16,491 nt of DNA, from contig CAMZKQ010000257.1 of NCBI GenBank assembly GCA_947311265.1, positions 1 through 16,491 on the forward strand. Direction: 5' to 3'. Both the position numbers and the translations under genes were made by a program. Under the pieces are notes generated by a model. It saw nothing but the letters and a program-made list of their open reading frames with translations. It did no database searches and had not been told where the DNA came from. Numbering within the stretch: position 1 is the stretch's first letter; each line of letters starts with the position of its first letter. Below are positions 1 through 7,604 of the stretch, piece by piece. Source of the DNA: an uncultured Chlorobiota bacterium. Its GTDB lineage: Bacteria; Bacteroidota; Bacteroidia; Bacteroidales; JAADGE01.

Positions 1-93
1 AAAAGTTAAAATTGAATCTTAAATATATTAATAAAAAAAAAATATTTACAGACATTAAAATTATTTTTAAAACTATTTTTAAAATTGTAGCAT

Positions 94-129
94 AAAAAAA
101 GAGCCACTTTTAGAGTGGCTCTTTTTTTT
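94..129. terminator. Bidirectional rho-independent terminator after ahcY
   Basis: A perfect 9-bp stem (100-108 pairing with 114-122) with a 5-nt loop is flanked by an A-run on the left and a T-run on the right. It therefore reads as an intrinsic terminator on both strands. On the minus strand it lies about 20 bp past the ahcY stop codon, so it most likely ends that transcript. It could also stop transcription entering from the left. Confidence 0.9.
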
Positions 130-149
130 ATTTCAGTTTAAAACTGGGT

Positions 150-1562
150 TTAGTAGCGGTAATGCTCTGGTTTGTAGGGGCCATTTACAGGAATATCCAC
201 ATAATCAGATTGTTCTTTGGACAGCACAGTAAGATTAACCCCAACATGTGCCAAGTGTAGCCTTGCCACCTCTTCGTCCAGTTCTTTTCTTAGGCGATAT
301 ACACCGACTTCAAATTTCTTAGTCCAAAGTTCAATTTGAGCAAGGGTTTGGTTGGTGAATGAGTTACTCATTACAAACGATGGGTGCCCAGTAGCATTAC
401 CCAAGTTGACGAGTCTTCCTTCCGAAAGCAAGATAATTGAATGCCCGTCTGGGAAAACATATTGGTCCACCTGTGGTTTTATATTGATGCGTTTTATTCC
501 CGGATAATTTTCTAATTTCTCTACTTGGATTTCATTATCAAAATGCCCAATGTTACAAACAATAGATTTGTCTTTCATTTTTTCCATGTGCTCGATAGTG
601 ATAACGTCTTTATTACCAGTAGTGGTAACATAAATTTCACCTTCTGGCAACATGTCTTCCACCGTTTTTACAGCAAAGCCTTCCATGCTGGCTTGCAATG
701 CACAAATCGGATCGATTTCGGTAACTGTAACTCGTGAGCCGTAGCCTACCATAGAGCGTGCACAGCCTTTACCTACATCGCCATAGCCACAAACCACGAC
801 TTTTTTGCCTGCTAGCATAATATCTGTTCCTCGTTTGATACCATCGGCAAGCGACTCTCGGCAACCGTATAAATTGTCAAATTTAGATTTTGTTACAGAG
901 TCGTTTACATTAATTGCAGGGAAGGTTAATTCCCCTTTTTCCATTAATTGATACAAACGGTGCACTCCTGTGGTGGTTTCCTCAGAAACCCCACGAAGGT
1001 TTTTCTCTGTCCTTGTCCAATACCCTGGATTTACAGTTAAATTTTCTTTGATTTTTTTGAAGAGTTGTACCTCATCTTCTTGCTCTACTTTTCTGTCTAA
1101 AATAGAAGCGTCTTTTTCTGCCTGAGCACCAATAAGTACCATCATTGTGGCATCGCCACCGTCATCAACAATTATATCTGCTGTTTTCCCTCCAGGGAAA
1201 GTTAATGCTTTTTCGGTACACCACCAGTATTCTGCCAAGGACTCGCCTTTCCATGCAAATACAGGCACGCCAGTAGCTGCAATTGCTGCTGCTGCATGGT
1301 CTTGTGTCGAGAATATGTTGCAACTTGCCCAACGCACATCTGCACCAAGTGCAGTAAGGGTTTCAATAAGCACTGCCGTTTGGATAGTCATGTGTAACGA
1401 CCCCATTATTCTTGCCCCTTTTAAAGGTTGGCTATCGCCAAACTTGGCACGTAGTGCCATTAGCCCGGGCATTTCAAATTCGGCTAATTTAATTTCTTTA
1501 CGTCCCCAATCTGCTAGGGTAATATCTGCGACTTTGTAGTCTTTAATTTGGTTATCTGCCAT
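150..1562 (-). CDS. ahcY: Adenosylhomocysteinase (S-adenosylhomocysteine hydrolase)
   Basis: Cytosolic NAD-dependent enzyme that reversibly splits S-adenosylhomocysteine into adenosine and homocysteine, clearing the product inhibitor of methyltransferases. The 470-aa length is normal for the bacterial family. Visible family motifs are HMTIQTA (57-63), the DDGGD segment (133-137), GVSEETTTGV (191-200), and the substrate/catalytic segment NDSVTKSKFDN (220-230) with its two lysines. The Rossmann NAD loop GYGDVGKG is at 259-266, and the C-terminus KPEHYRY carries the Lys and Tyr typical of the tetrameric enzyme. The start is the first ATG, just inside the conserved N-terminus. It is transcribed alone: its 3' end is at a strong terminator and its 5' side faces mgtE divergently. 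Candidate promoter elements lie at 1734-1766 and 1627-1634. Confidence 0.98.
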   Translation of the reverse strand: MADNQIKDYKVADITLADWGRKEIKLAEFEMPGLMALRAKFGDSQPLKGARIMGSLHMTIQTAVLIETLTALGADVRWASCNIFSTQDHAAAAIAATGVPVFAWKGESLAEYWWCTEKALTFPGGKTADIIVDDGGDATMMVLIGAQAEKDASILDRKVEQEDEVQLFKKIKENLTVNPGYWTRTEKNLRGVSEETTTGVHRLYQLMEKGELTFPAINVNDSVTKSKFDNLYGCRESLADGIKRGTDIMLAGKKVVVCGYGDVGKGCARSMVGYGSRVTVTEIDPICALQASMEGFAVKTVEDMLPEGEIYVTTTGNKDVITIEHMEKMKDKSIVCNIGHFDNEIQVEKLENYPGIKRINIKPQVDQYVFPDGHSIILLSEGRLVNLGNATGHPSFVMSNSFTNQTLAQIELWTKKFEVGVYRLRKELDEEVARLHLAHVGVNLTVLSKEQSDYVDIPVNGPYKPEHYRY

Positions 1563-1626
1563 TATATTAAGGTGTATTATTTAGGGTGAACCCTTTTTAT
1601 TAAGTGATAAAATTTATTTTAAAATG

Positions 1627-1634
1627 CAAAGCTA
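1627..1634 (-). promoter_or_regulatory. Possible proximal -7 element for ahcY
   Basis: On the minus strand this reads TAGCTTTG, an exact match to the Bacteroidota -7 consensus TAnnTTTG, 64 bp upstream of the ahcY start. No TTTG -33 element sits at the usual 17-23 bp spacing, so it may be a weak or chance match. Confidence 0.35.
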
Positions 1635-1683
1635 ATAATTTTTTTTTAATTTTGAATTATAATTGCCCAATCAATGTTCATTA

Positions 1684-1819
1684 TTGAGCTTGGTCTAGAA
1701 AATTACCCTGTACGTGTTTTTGCAAAAAACACTCAAAATTACATACTTAAAATCAGCTAGTTACAACACTCGCAGGGCAGCTAATTACTCTTTTTTTTAG
1801 TCTCTAGACCAGACTCTCA
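1684..1819. other. Long imperfect inverted repeat, possible structured RNA or operator
   Basis: The outer arms 1686-1699 and 1803-1816 are complementary over 14 positions, with only two central mismatches. Inside them AATTACCCTG (1701-1710) pairs with 1773-1786 apart from a 4-nt bulge. Further in, a perfect 8-bp hairpin occupies 1714-1732. Alternatively GTGTT (1714-1718) can pair with AACAC (1765-1769), extending the CCCTG/CAGGG stem across a 3x3 internal loop. These two inner folds exclude each other. A T8 run follows the middle stem on the plus strand. It could be a structured RNA, a leader regulating mgtE or ahcY, or a small non-coding inverted-repeat element. I do not recognise a known family. 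Confidence 0.5.
1734..1766 (-). promoter_or_regulatory. Candidate ahcY promoter inside the inverted-repeat element
   Basis: On the minus strand TTG (plus 1764-1766) is followed after 22 bp by TAATTTTG (plus 1734-1741). This matches the Bacteroidota pattern TTG-N17-23-TAnnTTTG. The predicted transcript would start near 1728 and open with the perfect hairpin at 1714-1732, giving ahcY a leader of roughly 165 nt. Confidence 0.45.
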
Positions 1820-1901
1820 TTCTTGGAAAATCATTGACCAATAAATACTAATAAATAAGTAACACCACCCAATTTAGGCTACACATAAAACCTCTAATAT
1901 T

Positions 1902-3260
1902 ATGCACTTCGAACTTAGCAAAGAATATTTAGATACACTTTTAAATATCATTCAAAAAAAAGACAACGAAAAGGCTAAAAAGCTCATGGACGTTTTACAT
2001 GCTGCTGATATTGCCGAAATTTACAACGAACTAAGTATTGAAGATGCAAAATTTATCTTCCTTCTTTTAGAGGGCGAAAAAGCCGCTGATGTACTGGCCG
2101 AGCTCGAAGACGACGACCGAGAGCGGTTTATGAAAGTTCTCTCTAGTGAAGTTATTGCTGGGCGATTTATCGAACACATGGACTCCGACGATGCCGCCGA
2201 TGTAATTGCAGATTTACCCGAAAATAAGCAAGAAGAAGTCCTCAAACACATTGCCGATATTGAACACGCTGGCGATATTGTCGATTTGCTTTCCTACGAC
2301 GAAGATACTGCTGGGGGGCTTATGGGCAAAGAGCTTATTACTGTGCAGCTCAATGCCACTTTAAGGGAGGCTATCGAAGAAATACGTTGCCAAGCCAATG
2401 AAATTGATGAGGTGTATTATGTGTATGTTATTGATAATGAAACCATTTTGCAAGGAGCATTATCTCTAAAACGCTTGCTTTTGGCAAAAGAAGGCATGCT
2501 AATTAAAGACATATATATAGAAGATGTAATTGCAGTAAAAACAGACATGCCTGCTGAAGAGGTCGCTAATCTTGCAGATAAATACGGCTTGGTAGCACTA
2601 CCAGTAGTCGATAGCATTGGGCGGCTAGTGGGGCGAATTACTATCGACGATTTGGTTGATGTAATGCGGGAAGAGTCCGATAAAGATTACCAAATGATTT
2701 CGGGTATTTCCGAAGATGTTGAAGCCTCCGACAATGTATGGTTACTCACTCGTGCGAGGATACCTTGGCTACTTGTTGGGCTTGTTGGTGGGATTTTTGG
2801 GGCACAGGTAATAGGCATTTTCGAGGTCGATTTAGCCAAACACGCCGCAATGGCCTTTTTTATACCATTAATTGCCGCCATGGGGGGCAACGTGGGCGTA
2901 CAATCCTCCTCAATAGTAGTACAATCCATCGCCAATAATACTATTGGGATAGAAAGCACCTTTCAGAAAATACTAAAAGAACTTTCCGTTGCACTTATTA
3001 ATGGGCTTATTTTGTCGGCATTAATATTGGGTTACAACCTCATATTTAGCAACTCCCTAGCCCTTACATTTACTGTAAGTATAGCCCTTTTTGTAGTGGT
3101 TCTTTTTGCCTCTATTTTTGGCACTTTCGTTCCCCTTATTCTCAACAAATACAAAATAGACCCTGCATTAGCCACAGGCCCTTTTATTACAACGGTAAAC
3201 GATATTTTCGGGCTATTTATTTACCTTACCATAGGGGCCATGATGTATGCCATAATCTAG
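1902..3260 (+). CDS. mgtE: MgtE-family magnesium transporter
   Basis: Homodimeric inner-membrane Mg2+ channel/transporter gated by cytosolic Mg2+. The 452-aa length is typical. An acidic, helical N domain (about 1-130, with repeated 'DAADVIADL'-like segments) precedes two CBS domains (about 135-255). A C-terminal membrane domain with about five helices starts near residue 280. The pore signature is visible as GGNVGVQ (328-334) in TM2. The last helix carries the PFITTVND segment, with Asp434 at the position of the Mg2+-coordinating Asp of characterised MgtE. The start is the only upstream ATG compatible with a full N domain. It diverges from ahcY, and the next gene begins 80 bp downstream with its own promoter-like sequence. 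The acidic N and CBS domains are the known Mg2+ sensor in this family. Confidence 0.97.
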   Translation: MHFELSKEYLDTLLNIIQKKDNEKAKKLMDVLHAADIAEIYNELSIEDAKFIFLLLEGEKAADVLAELEDDDRERFMKVLSSEVIAGRFIEHMDSDDAADVIADLPENKQEEVLKHIADIEHAGDIVDLLSYDEDTAGGLMGKELITVQLNATLREAIEEIRCQANEIDEVYYVYVIDNETILQGALSLKRLLLAKEGMLIKDIYIEDVIAVKTDMPAEEVANLADKYGLVALPVVDSIGRLVGRITIDDLVDVMREESDKDYQMISGISEDVEASDNVWLLTRARIPWLLVGLVGGIFGAQVIGIFEVDLAKHAAMAFFIPLIAAMGGNVGVQSSSIVVQSIANNTIGIESTFQKILKELSVALINGLILSALILGYNLIFSNSLALTFTVSIALFVVVLFASIFGTFVPLILNKYKIDPALATGPFITTVNDIFGLFIYLTIGAMMYAII

Positions 3261-3276
3261 CTTTCTGCTATAAACT

Positions 3277-3308
3277 TTTGGTCGCCAGCAAAACTTCAGC
3301 TACTTTCG
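3277..3308 (+). promoter_or_regulatory. Promoter of the interrupted lipoprotein gene
   Basis: TTTG at 3277-3280, a 20-bp spacer and TACTTTCG at 3301-3308 match the Bacteroidota -33/-7 pattern with one mismatch in the -7. The spacing predicts a transcript starting around 3315, about 25 nt before the lipoprotein ATG. This suggests the gene is transcribed independently of mgtE. Confidence 0.6.
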
Positions 3309-3340
3309 CACTTTAATTAACCACCTAATTTTAATCTAAA

Positions 3341-4108
3341 ATGAAAAAAACAGTACTTATTTTATCCGTATTTCTTATCGGATTTCTATTACAATCTTGC
3401 GGCGGCGAAAAAAAAGCAGACGACGTAGTAATTAATGTAAAAAAGAAAGTAGAAACTACAGTAGTTGAAAAGAAAAAAGAAAAATCAGCTAGCGAAATTT
3501 TAATCGGAGGTAGTTGGAACAACCCAGCAGCAGCACGCAGCGAAGATGTAATTTTTAATAAAGGAGGCAAAATGCTTTGACGAAGTGGCACTGATGAAGG
3601 CGAAGATAATTGGGAAGTTAAAGGCACAGACATGCTTCATTTTTATGGCAAAGATTACAAAATTGAAACCCTTACAGCCACCCAACTAGTTGTTTCATTA
3701 GACGGCGAACGCACAACTTACGAGCGCAACTCGGACTCAAATACAAGCACTACCAAAGACTGCACCGCAAAATTTCAAATCGAAGGGGCTAACGATGCAA
3801 AAGGCATCTACACAAAAGGCAACACCAGTTGGACAATCCATTTCTCCGACGAAAAACAAAATTTCATAGCCTTTCATACAGCAAACGGCAAAGCAGATAC
3901 AGAAGTATTTGTAATCGAGGAAGTTAAAAAAGGAAACGGTTGTAATTTCCACTTAAAAATGGAAGGCATAAGCGGAGAAATAGTACCACAATGGACACTT
4001 AAATATAACGAAGCAAAAAAATATTACGATTTAAAAGTACACTCCTACGATGCTAAAAACGATAGCTGGAACGACACCGTTTTTACAGGAAGCAAAGATA
4101 ATGGCTAA
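3341..4108 (+). pseudogene. Lipoprotein gene interrupted by in-frame TGA
   Basis: One reading frame of 255 sense positions is broken only by a TGA at 3578-3580 (codon 80). Both halves stay in the same frame, so this is a nonsense change, not a frameshift. The N-terminus is a clear type II signal peptide with lipobox LQSC (Cys20), followed by a Gly-Gly, a Lys/Glu-rich linker (about 23-50) and GGSWNNP. After the stop the protein continues as RSGTDEG and on through a beta-rich domain containing WTIHF and WTLKYNE segments. The most economical ancestor has TGG (Trp) at codon 80. Without the change it would be an exported lipoprotein with lipocalin-like or META-like beta repeats. I do not recognise a specific family. 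The downstream piece has no ATG until 3632 and lacks a signal peptide, so it is unlikely to be a gene on its own. Sequencing error, recent decay or readthrough are all possible. Confidence 0.75.
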
Positions 4109-4138
4109 GAAGTAAGTTTTAAAGCCAACACTAAAAGT

Positions 4139-4177
4139 AAAAAGCTGAACTTTATTATAAAAAGTTCAGCTTTTTTT
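4139..4177 (+). terminator. Rho-independent terminator after the lipoprotein gene
   Basis: A perfect inverted repeat of 15 bp (4139-4153 with 4161-4175) around a 7-nt loop is followed by a T-run. It lies 30 bp past the end of the interrupted lipoprotein frame and ends before the lysS promoter. The A-run on the left could let it work on both strands. Confidence 0.92.
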
Positions 4178-4198
4178 ATTCTTAAAATCAAAAAATTC

Positions 4199-4206
4199 TA
4201 TATTTG
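4199..4206 (+). promoter_or_regulatory. -7 element of the lysS promoter
   Basis: TATATTTG matches TAnnTTTG exactly, 40 bp upstream of the lysS ATG and directly after the preceding terminator. A clear TTTG -33 box is not seen at the expected distance. The location between terminator and gene makes it the likely lysS promoter. Confidence 0.55.
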
Positions 4207-4245
4207 TAAATTAAAGCAAACAGAAACTACTTCATACAAAAAAAA

Positions 4246-5967
4246 ATGAGCTACAACGAATTAAGCGAACAAGAACAAATCCGCCGCAACTCCCTCGCCG
4301 AAATTATAAAACTAGGCATAGACCCCTACCCGGCTGCCAAATACGAAATATCTGCATACAGCACAGAAATTACAGAAAACTATAGCGAAGAAAAAAATAA
4401 CTTTCAGGAAGTAAGCATCGCTGGGCGTATCATGAGCCGCAGGATTATGGGCAAAGCGGCTTTTGCCGAAATTCAAGACGCAAAAGGCAAAATACAAATC
4501 TATTTCAACCGAGATATTATCTGCCCAGGCGAAGATAAAACCTTATATAATACCGTATTCAAAAAACTGCTCGACCGTGGCGATATTATTGGCATAAAAG
4601 GAGAGGCCTTCATTACCAAAACAGGAGAAATATCAATCCGAGCCAAAGCATACACCCTACTCACAAAATCGCTAAAAGCACTGCCAGTAGTCAAAGAAAA
4701 AGACGGCAAAACCTACGACGCATTTACCGACCCCGAACGCCGGTACCGTATGCGGTACTTAGATTTAATAATCAATACCGACGTAAAAAAAGCATTCATA
4801 CAACGCACCCAACTCACCAACTCCATGCGAGAGTACCTCAACCAAAAAGGATACCTTGAAGTGGAAACTCCAATATTACAACCCATCTCCGGAGGAGCAG
4901 CAGCACGCCCATTCGTAACACACCATAACACGCTGGACATGAAGCTCTACCTGCGAATTGCCAACGAACTCTACCTCAAGAAATTAATCGTTGGCGGATT
5001 TGATGGCGTTTACGAATTTGCAAAAGATTTTCGCAACGAAGGCATGAGCCGTTTTCACAACCCAGAATTTACCCAAATGGAGCTTTATGTAGCCTACAAA
5101 GACTACTTTTGGATGATGGACACCGTAGAAGAAATGATTGAAAAAATCGCCATTGACATTCACGGCACAACAAAAGTGCAAGTGGGCGAAAACACCATAG
5201 ATTTCAAACGCCCATGGCAACGATACACCATGTTTGAAGCCATTGAACACTTTACAGGCATTGATATTTCCCAAATGGACGAGCCAGCCCTACGGGTAAC
5301 TGCCGAAAAATTGGGAGTACCCATTGACGACTCCATGGGGAAAGGCAAATTAATAGACGAGATTTTTGGCGAAAACTGCGAAGCAAAATTAATACAGCCC
5401 ACATTTATAACAGACTACCCAGTAGAAATGTCCCCATTGGCAAAAAAACACCGTAGCAAAGCGGGCTTAGTAGAACGCTTTGAGGCCGTCTGTAACGGTA
5501 AAGAAATTTGCAATGCCTACACCGAACTCAACGACCCCATAGACCAACGCAAGCGGTTCGAAGAGCAAGTACAACTCGCCAAACGTGGCGACGATGAAGC
5601 AATGATGCTCGACGAAGATTTCCTAAAAGCCATAGAATACGGCATGCCCCCAACATCAGGATTAGGCATAGGTATTGATAGGCTGGCAATGATAATGAGC
5701 AATTCGCACTCCATACAAGACGTGCTTTTCTTCCCACAAATGCGTCCCGAAGCAAAACCACAGCACGATGCCCCAGAAAAATATGCCGAAAAAGGCATTC
5801 CCGAAGAATGGATACCCATCATTCAGAAAATGGGCTTTCGTACCGCTACCGCTTTGGCGGAAGTAAAACCCGGCAAACTTTTCAACGACCTTTGTGGCAT
5901 CAACAAAAAAGAAAAATTAGCACTAAGCAACCCAAGCATGGACGATGTAAAAGGTTGGTGTAAATAA
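4246..5967 (+). CDS. lysS: Lysyl-tRNA synthetase, class II
   Basis: Charges tRNA-Lys with lysine in the cytosol. An N-terminal OB-fold anticodon-binding domain (about 55-155, with GRIMSRRIMGKAAFAEIQD) precedes the class II catalytic core. Motif 1 is around 190-215 (GYLEVETPILQPISGGAAA). Motif 2 is FRNEG from residue 262 followed by RFHNPEFTQME, and motif 3 is GLGIGIDRL (472-480). At 573 aa it is about 70 residues longer than the E. coli enzyme. The extra C-terminal stretch (from about 505, rich in helical and Lys/Glu sequence, ending DDVKGWCK) is, as I recall, common in Bacteroidota LysRS. The start is the only in-frame ATG before the OB domain, preceded by an A-run. Two tiny membrane-protein genes follow. 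Confidence 0.98.
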   Translation: MSYNELSEQEQIRRNSLAEIIKLGIDPYPAAKYEISAYSTEITENYSEEKNNFQEVSIAGRIMSRRIMGKAAFAEIQDAKGKIQIYFNRDIICPGEDKTLYNTVFKKLLDRGDIIGIKGEAFITKTGEISIRAKAYTLLTKSLKALPVVKEKDGKTYDAFTDPERRYRMRYLDLIINTDVKKAFIQRTQLTNSMREYLNQKGYLEVETPILQPISGGAAARPFVTHHNTLDMKLYLRIANELYLKKLIVGGFDGVYEFAKDFRNEGMSRFHNPEFTQMELYVAYKDYFWMMDTVEEMIEKIAIDIHGTTKVQVGENTIDFKRPWQRYTMFEAIEHFTGIDISQMDEPALRVTAEKLGVPIDDSMGKGKLIDEIFGENCEAKLIQPTFITDYPVEMSPLAKKHRSKAGLVERFEAVCNGKEICNAYTELNDPIDQRKRFEEQVQLAKRGDDEAMMLDEDFLKAIEYGMPPTSGLGIGIDRLAMIMSNSHSIQDVLFFPQMRPEAKPQHDAPEKYAEKGIPEEWIPIIQKMGFRTATALAEVKPGKLFNDLCGINKKEKLALSNPSMDDVKGWCK

Positions 5968-5995
5968 ACTCAAATTAAACTAACACCTTAATATC

Positions 5996-6160
5996 ATGAA
6001 CAAACAAAAACTAATTGATGCAGCAGTAATTGTTTTAATCGCCTTATTTTTACTAAGCCTCTCAATGTTCGGCTTACTCGAAAGCTCTGCAAAATTTATG
6101 CTTGTCCCAATTTTAGCATTTTACTTCCTCGGAAAATACGTTCAAAAAAAAGCAAAATAG
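5996..6160 (+). CDS. Small membrane protein, 54 aa, unknown
   Basis: A complete ORF, ATG to TAG, beginning MNKQKLIDAAVIV and ending GKYVQKKAK. It starts 28 bp after lysS. It has two hydrophobic segments (about 8-28 and 34-47) split by a short ESSAK loop. The positive N- and C-termini predict both ends in the cytoplasm. The regular charge pattern at both ends and the stop just after a Lys-rich tail suggest a genuine gene. I do not recognise a family and assign no function. It may be cotranscribed with lysS. Confidence 0.65.
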   Translation: MNKQKLIDAAVIVLIALFLLSLSMFGLLESSAKFMLVPILAFYFLGKYVQKKAK

Positions 6161-6213
6161 ATTAAGCAAAAAAGTACAGAATTACAAAAAATATTTTTTT
6201 TTATTAATGCAAG

Positions 6214-6393
6214 ATGGCAAAACCCAACGCACTCTCAAAAGGATTTATAATAGCAGCATCAGGCATGCTGCTTACCCTTTTGGGAATGAATTTTGAAGAC
6301 TTTACCGTAAAGCTAATATTTCAAGCAACAGGATTTATTGTCGCCATTATTGGGGCATATATTTTGATAAAAAATAATAAGAAAAATAAATAA
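6214..6393 (+). CDS. Small membrane protein, 59 aa, unknown
   Basis: A complete ORF, ATG to TAA, beginning MAKPNALSKG and ending IKNNKKNK, lying between the 54-aa gene and ychF. Two hydrophobic helices (about 10-24 and 32-52) are joined by an acidic NFEDF turn, with a strongly basic C-terminus. An ATG 7 bp upstream is in another frame and gives only a short hydrophilic peptide, so 6214 is chosen. Small two-helix proteins of this kind are common in Bacteroidota. I cannot name the family. The distance to ychF (35 bp) fits one transcription unit. Confidence 0.65.
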   Translation: MAKPNALSKGFIIAASGMLLTLLGMNFEDFTVKLIFQATGFIVAIIGAYILIKNNKKNK

Positions 6394-6428
6394 TATCTGC
6401 GAAAGCAACATCAAAAACAAATAAAATT

Positions 6429-7520
6429 ATGGCATTACAATGCGGCATAGTCGGACTTCCCAACGTAGGAAAATCCACACTTTTTAATTGCCTTTCCAAC
6501 GCAAAGGCACAATCGGCAAACTTCCCTTTCTGCACCATAGAACCCAACGTAGGCGTAATTACAGTACCAGACCCACGCCTAAACAAGCTCACAGAGCTTG
6601 TACAGCCCAAAAAAGTACAGCCAGCCACAGTCGAAATTGTAGATATTGCAGGGCTAGTAAAAGGGGCAAGCAAAGGCGAGGGATTAGGCAACAAATTCCT
6701 ATCCAACATAATGAATACCAATGCAATAATACACGTACTACGCTGCTTCGACGACGATAATATCACCCATGTAGATGGCTCTGTAGATCCAGTTAGAGAT
6801 AAAGAAATTATCGACATCGAACTACAAATAAAAGATTTGGAAATTGTTGAAAACCGTATTCAAAAACAGCAAAAACTAATAAAAACAGGCAGCCGAGAAG
6901 CCAAACAACAGCTCGAAATCCTGACTCAATTTAAAGAACACCTCGAAGCAGGAAATTCCGCCCGTTCCATTGATATTGACCCAGAGTTAATCCCTGCCGA
7001 CTTACAACTACTAACTTCCAAGCCTGTAATGTATATCTGTAATGTGGACGAAGACTCAATAAACACAGGCAACGCCTACGTTGAAGCAGTAAAAGAGGCC
7101 GTAAAAAACGAAGATGCAGACGTACTAGTAGTAGCCGTACAAACCGAAGCCGACATCGCCGAGCTAGACGATATTGAAGAACGCAAAGAATTTCTTGAAG
7201 ATGCAGGACTTTCCGAGCCGGGGTCGGCAAGGCTAATTCGGGCAGCTTATCACATTTTGGGTTTACTCACTTATTTTACCGCTGGCGTGCAGGAAGTACG
7301 GGCATGGACTTTTAAAAACGGCATGAAAGCCCCACAAACCGCAGGAGTAATCCATACAGACTTTGAAAAAGGCTTTATTCGTGCCGAAGTAATTAAGTAC
7401 GAAACTTTCGTTGAGCTAGGCTCGGAACAGGCCTGTAAAGATGCAGGAAAAATGGCGGTCGAAGGCAAAGATTATGTAGTGCAGGACGGCGACATCATGC
7501 ACTTTCGCTTTAATGTATAA
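6429..7520 (+). CDS. ychF: Redox-regulated ATPase YchF (OBG-family P-loop protein)
   Basis: A universally conserved, ribosome-associated P-loop protein that hydrolyses ATP rather than GTP. The 363-aa length is standard. The P-loop GLPNVGKST is at 9-17 and the G3-like DIAG at 72-75. The usual NKxD base-specificity motif is replaced by NVDE at 205-208, the hallmark of ATP preference in the family. A helical coiled insertion spans about 125-175, and a C-terminal TGS domain ends YVVQDGDIMHFRFNV. The start immediately precedes the P-loop, as in all homologues. Its exact cellular role (oxidative stress, translation) is still debated in the literature. Confidence 0.97.
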   Translation: MALQCGIVGLPNVGKSTLFNCLSNAKAQSANFPFCTIEPNVGVITVPDPRLNKLTELVQPKKVQPATVEIVDIAGLVKGASKGEGLGNKFLSNIMNTNAIIHVLRCFDDDNITHVDGSVDPVRDKEIIDIELQIKDLEIVENRIQKQQKLIKTGSREAKQQLEILTQFKEHLEAGNSARSIDIDPELIPADLQLLTSKPVMYICNVDEDSINTGNAYVEAVKEAVKNEDADVLVVAVQTEADIAELDDIEERKEFLEDAGLSEPGSARLIRAAYHILGLLTYFTAGVQEVRAWTFKNGMKAPQTAGVIHTDFEKGFIRAEVIKYETFVELGSEQACKDAGKMAVEGKDYVVQDGDIMHFRFNV

Positions 7521-7604
7521 ATTTAGATTTTAAAAATGACCTTACGAATAAGTTTACAAAACCTTGAAATTTAAAAGCTCTAAAACGATTACTGAAAAAC
7601 AAAT

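Larger units (their letters stand above)
1563..1901. other. Divergent intergenic region ahcY / mgtE
   Basis: No credible gene lies in these 339 bp. The region holds minus-strand promoter candidates for ahcY, a very AT-rich leader next to ahcY, and the inverted-repeat element at 1684-1819. A direct repeat cagctaRttac occurs at 1754-1764 and 1779-1789, starts 25 bp apart. I see no convincing TAnnTTTG promoter for mgtE in the last 80 bp. Confidence 0.7.

Noticed and set aside
1678..1821. Firm call of a MITE with TCATT target duplication
   Set aside because: A 5-bp flank match in AT-rich DNA is easily chance, and no second copy or related transposase is in the window. It is kept only as an alternative reading.
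1820..1901. M-box or other Mg2+ riboswitch upstream of mgtE
   Set aside because: No M-box-like conserved core can be seen, and the structured element ends about 80 bp before the start codon. Mg2+ control of MgtE is in any case built into its protein domains.
3578..3580. Reassignment of UGA to Trp (code 4) in this organism
   Set aside because: All Trp codons in the intact genes are TGG, only one in-frame TGA occurs, and a likely genuine TGA stop is seen at 16423-16425. A point mutation is simpler.
3578..3580. Selenocysteine at the lipoprotein TGA
   Set aside because: The residue context is not a redox motif, no SECIS-like hairpin is evident just downstream, and Trp fits the surrounding sequence.
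6347..6817. 156-aa minus-strand ORF over the start of ychF
   Set aside because: It is a shadow of the conserved ychF and the small gene before it, and the translation has no recognisable domain.
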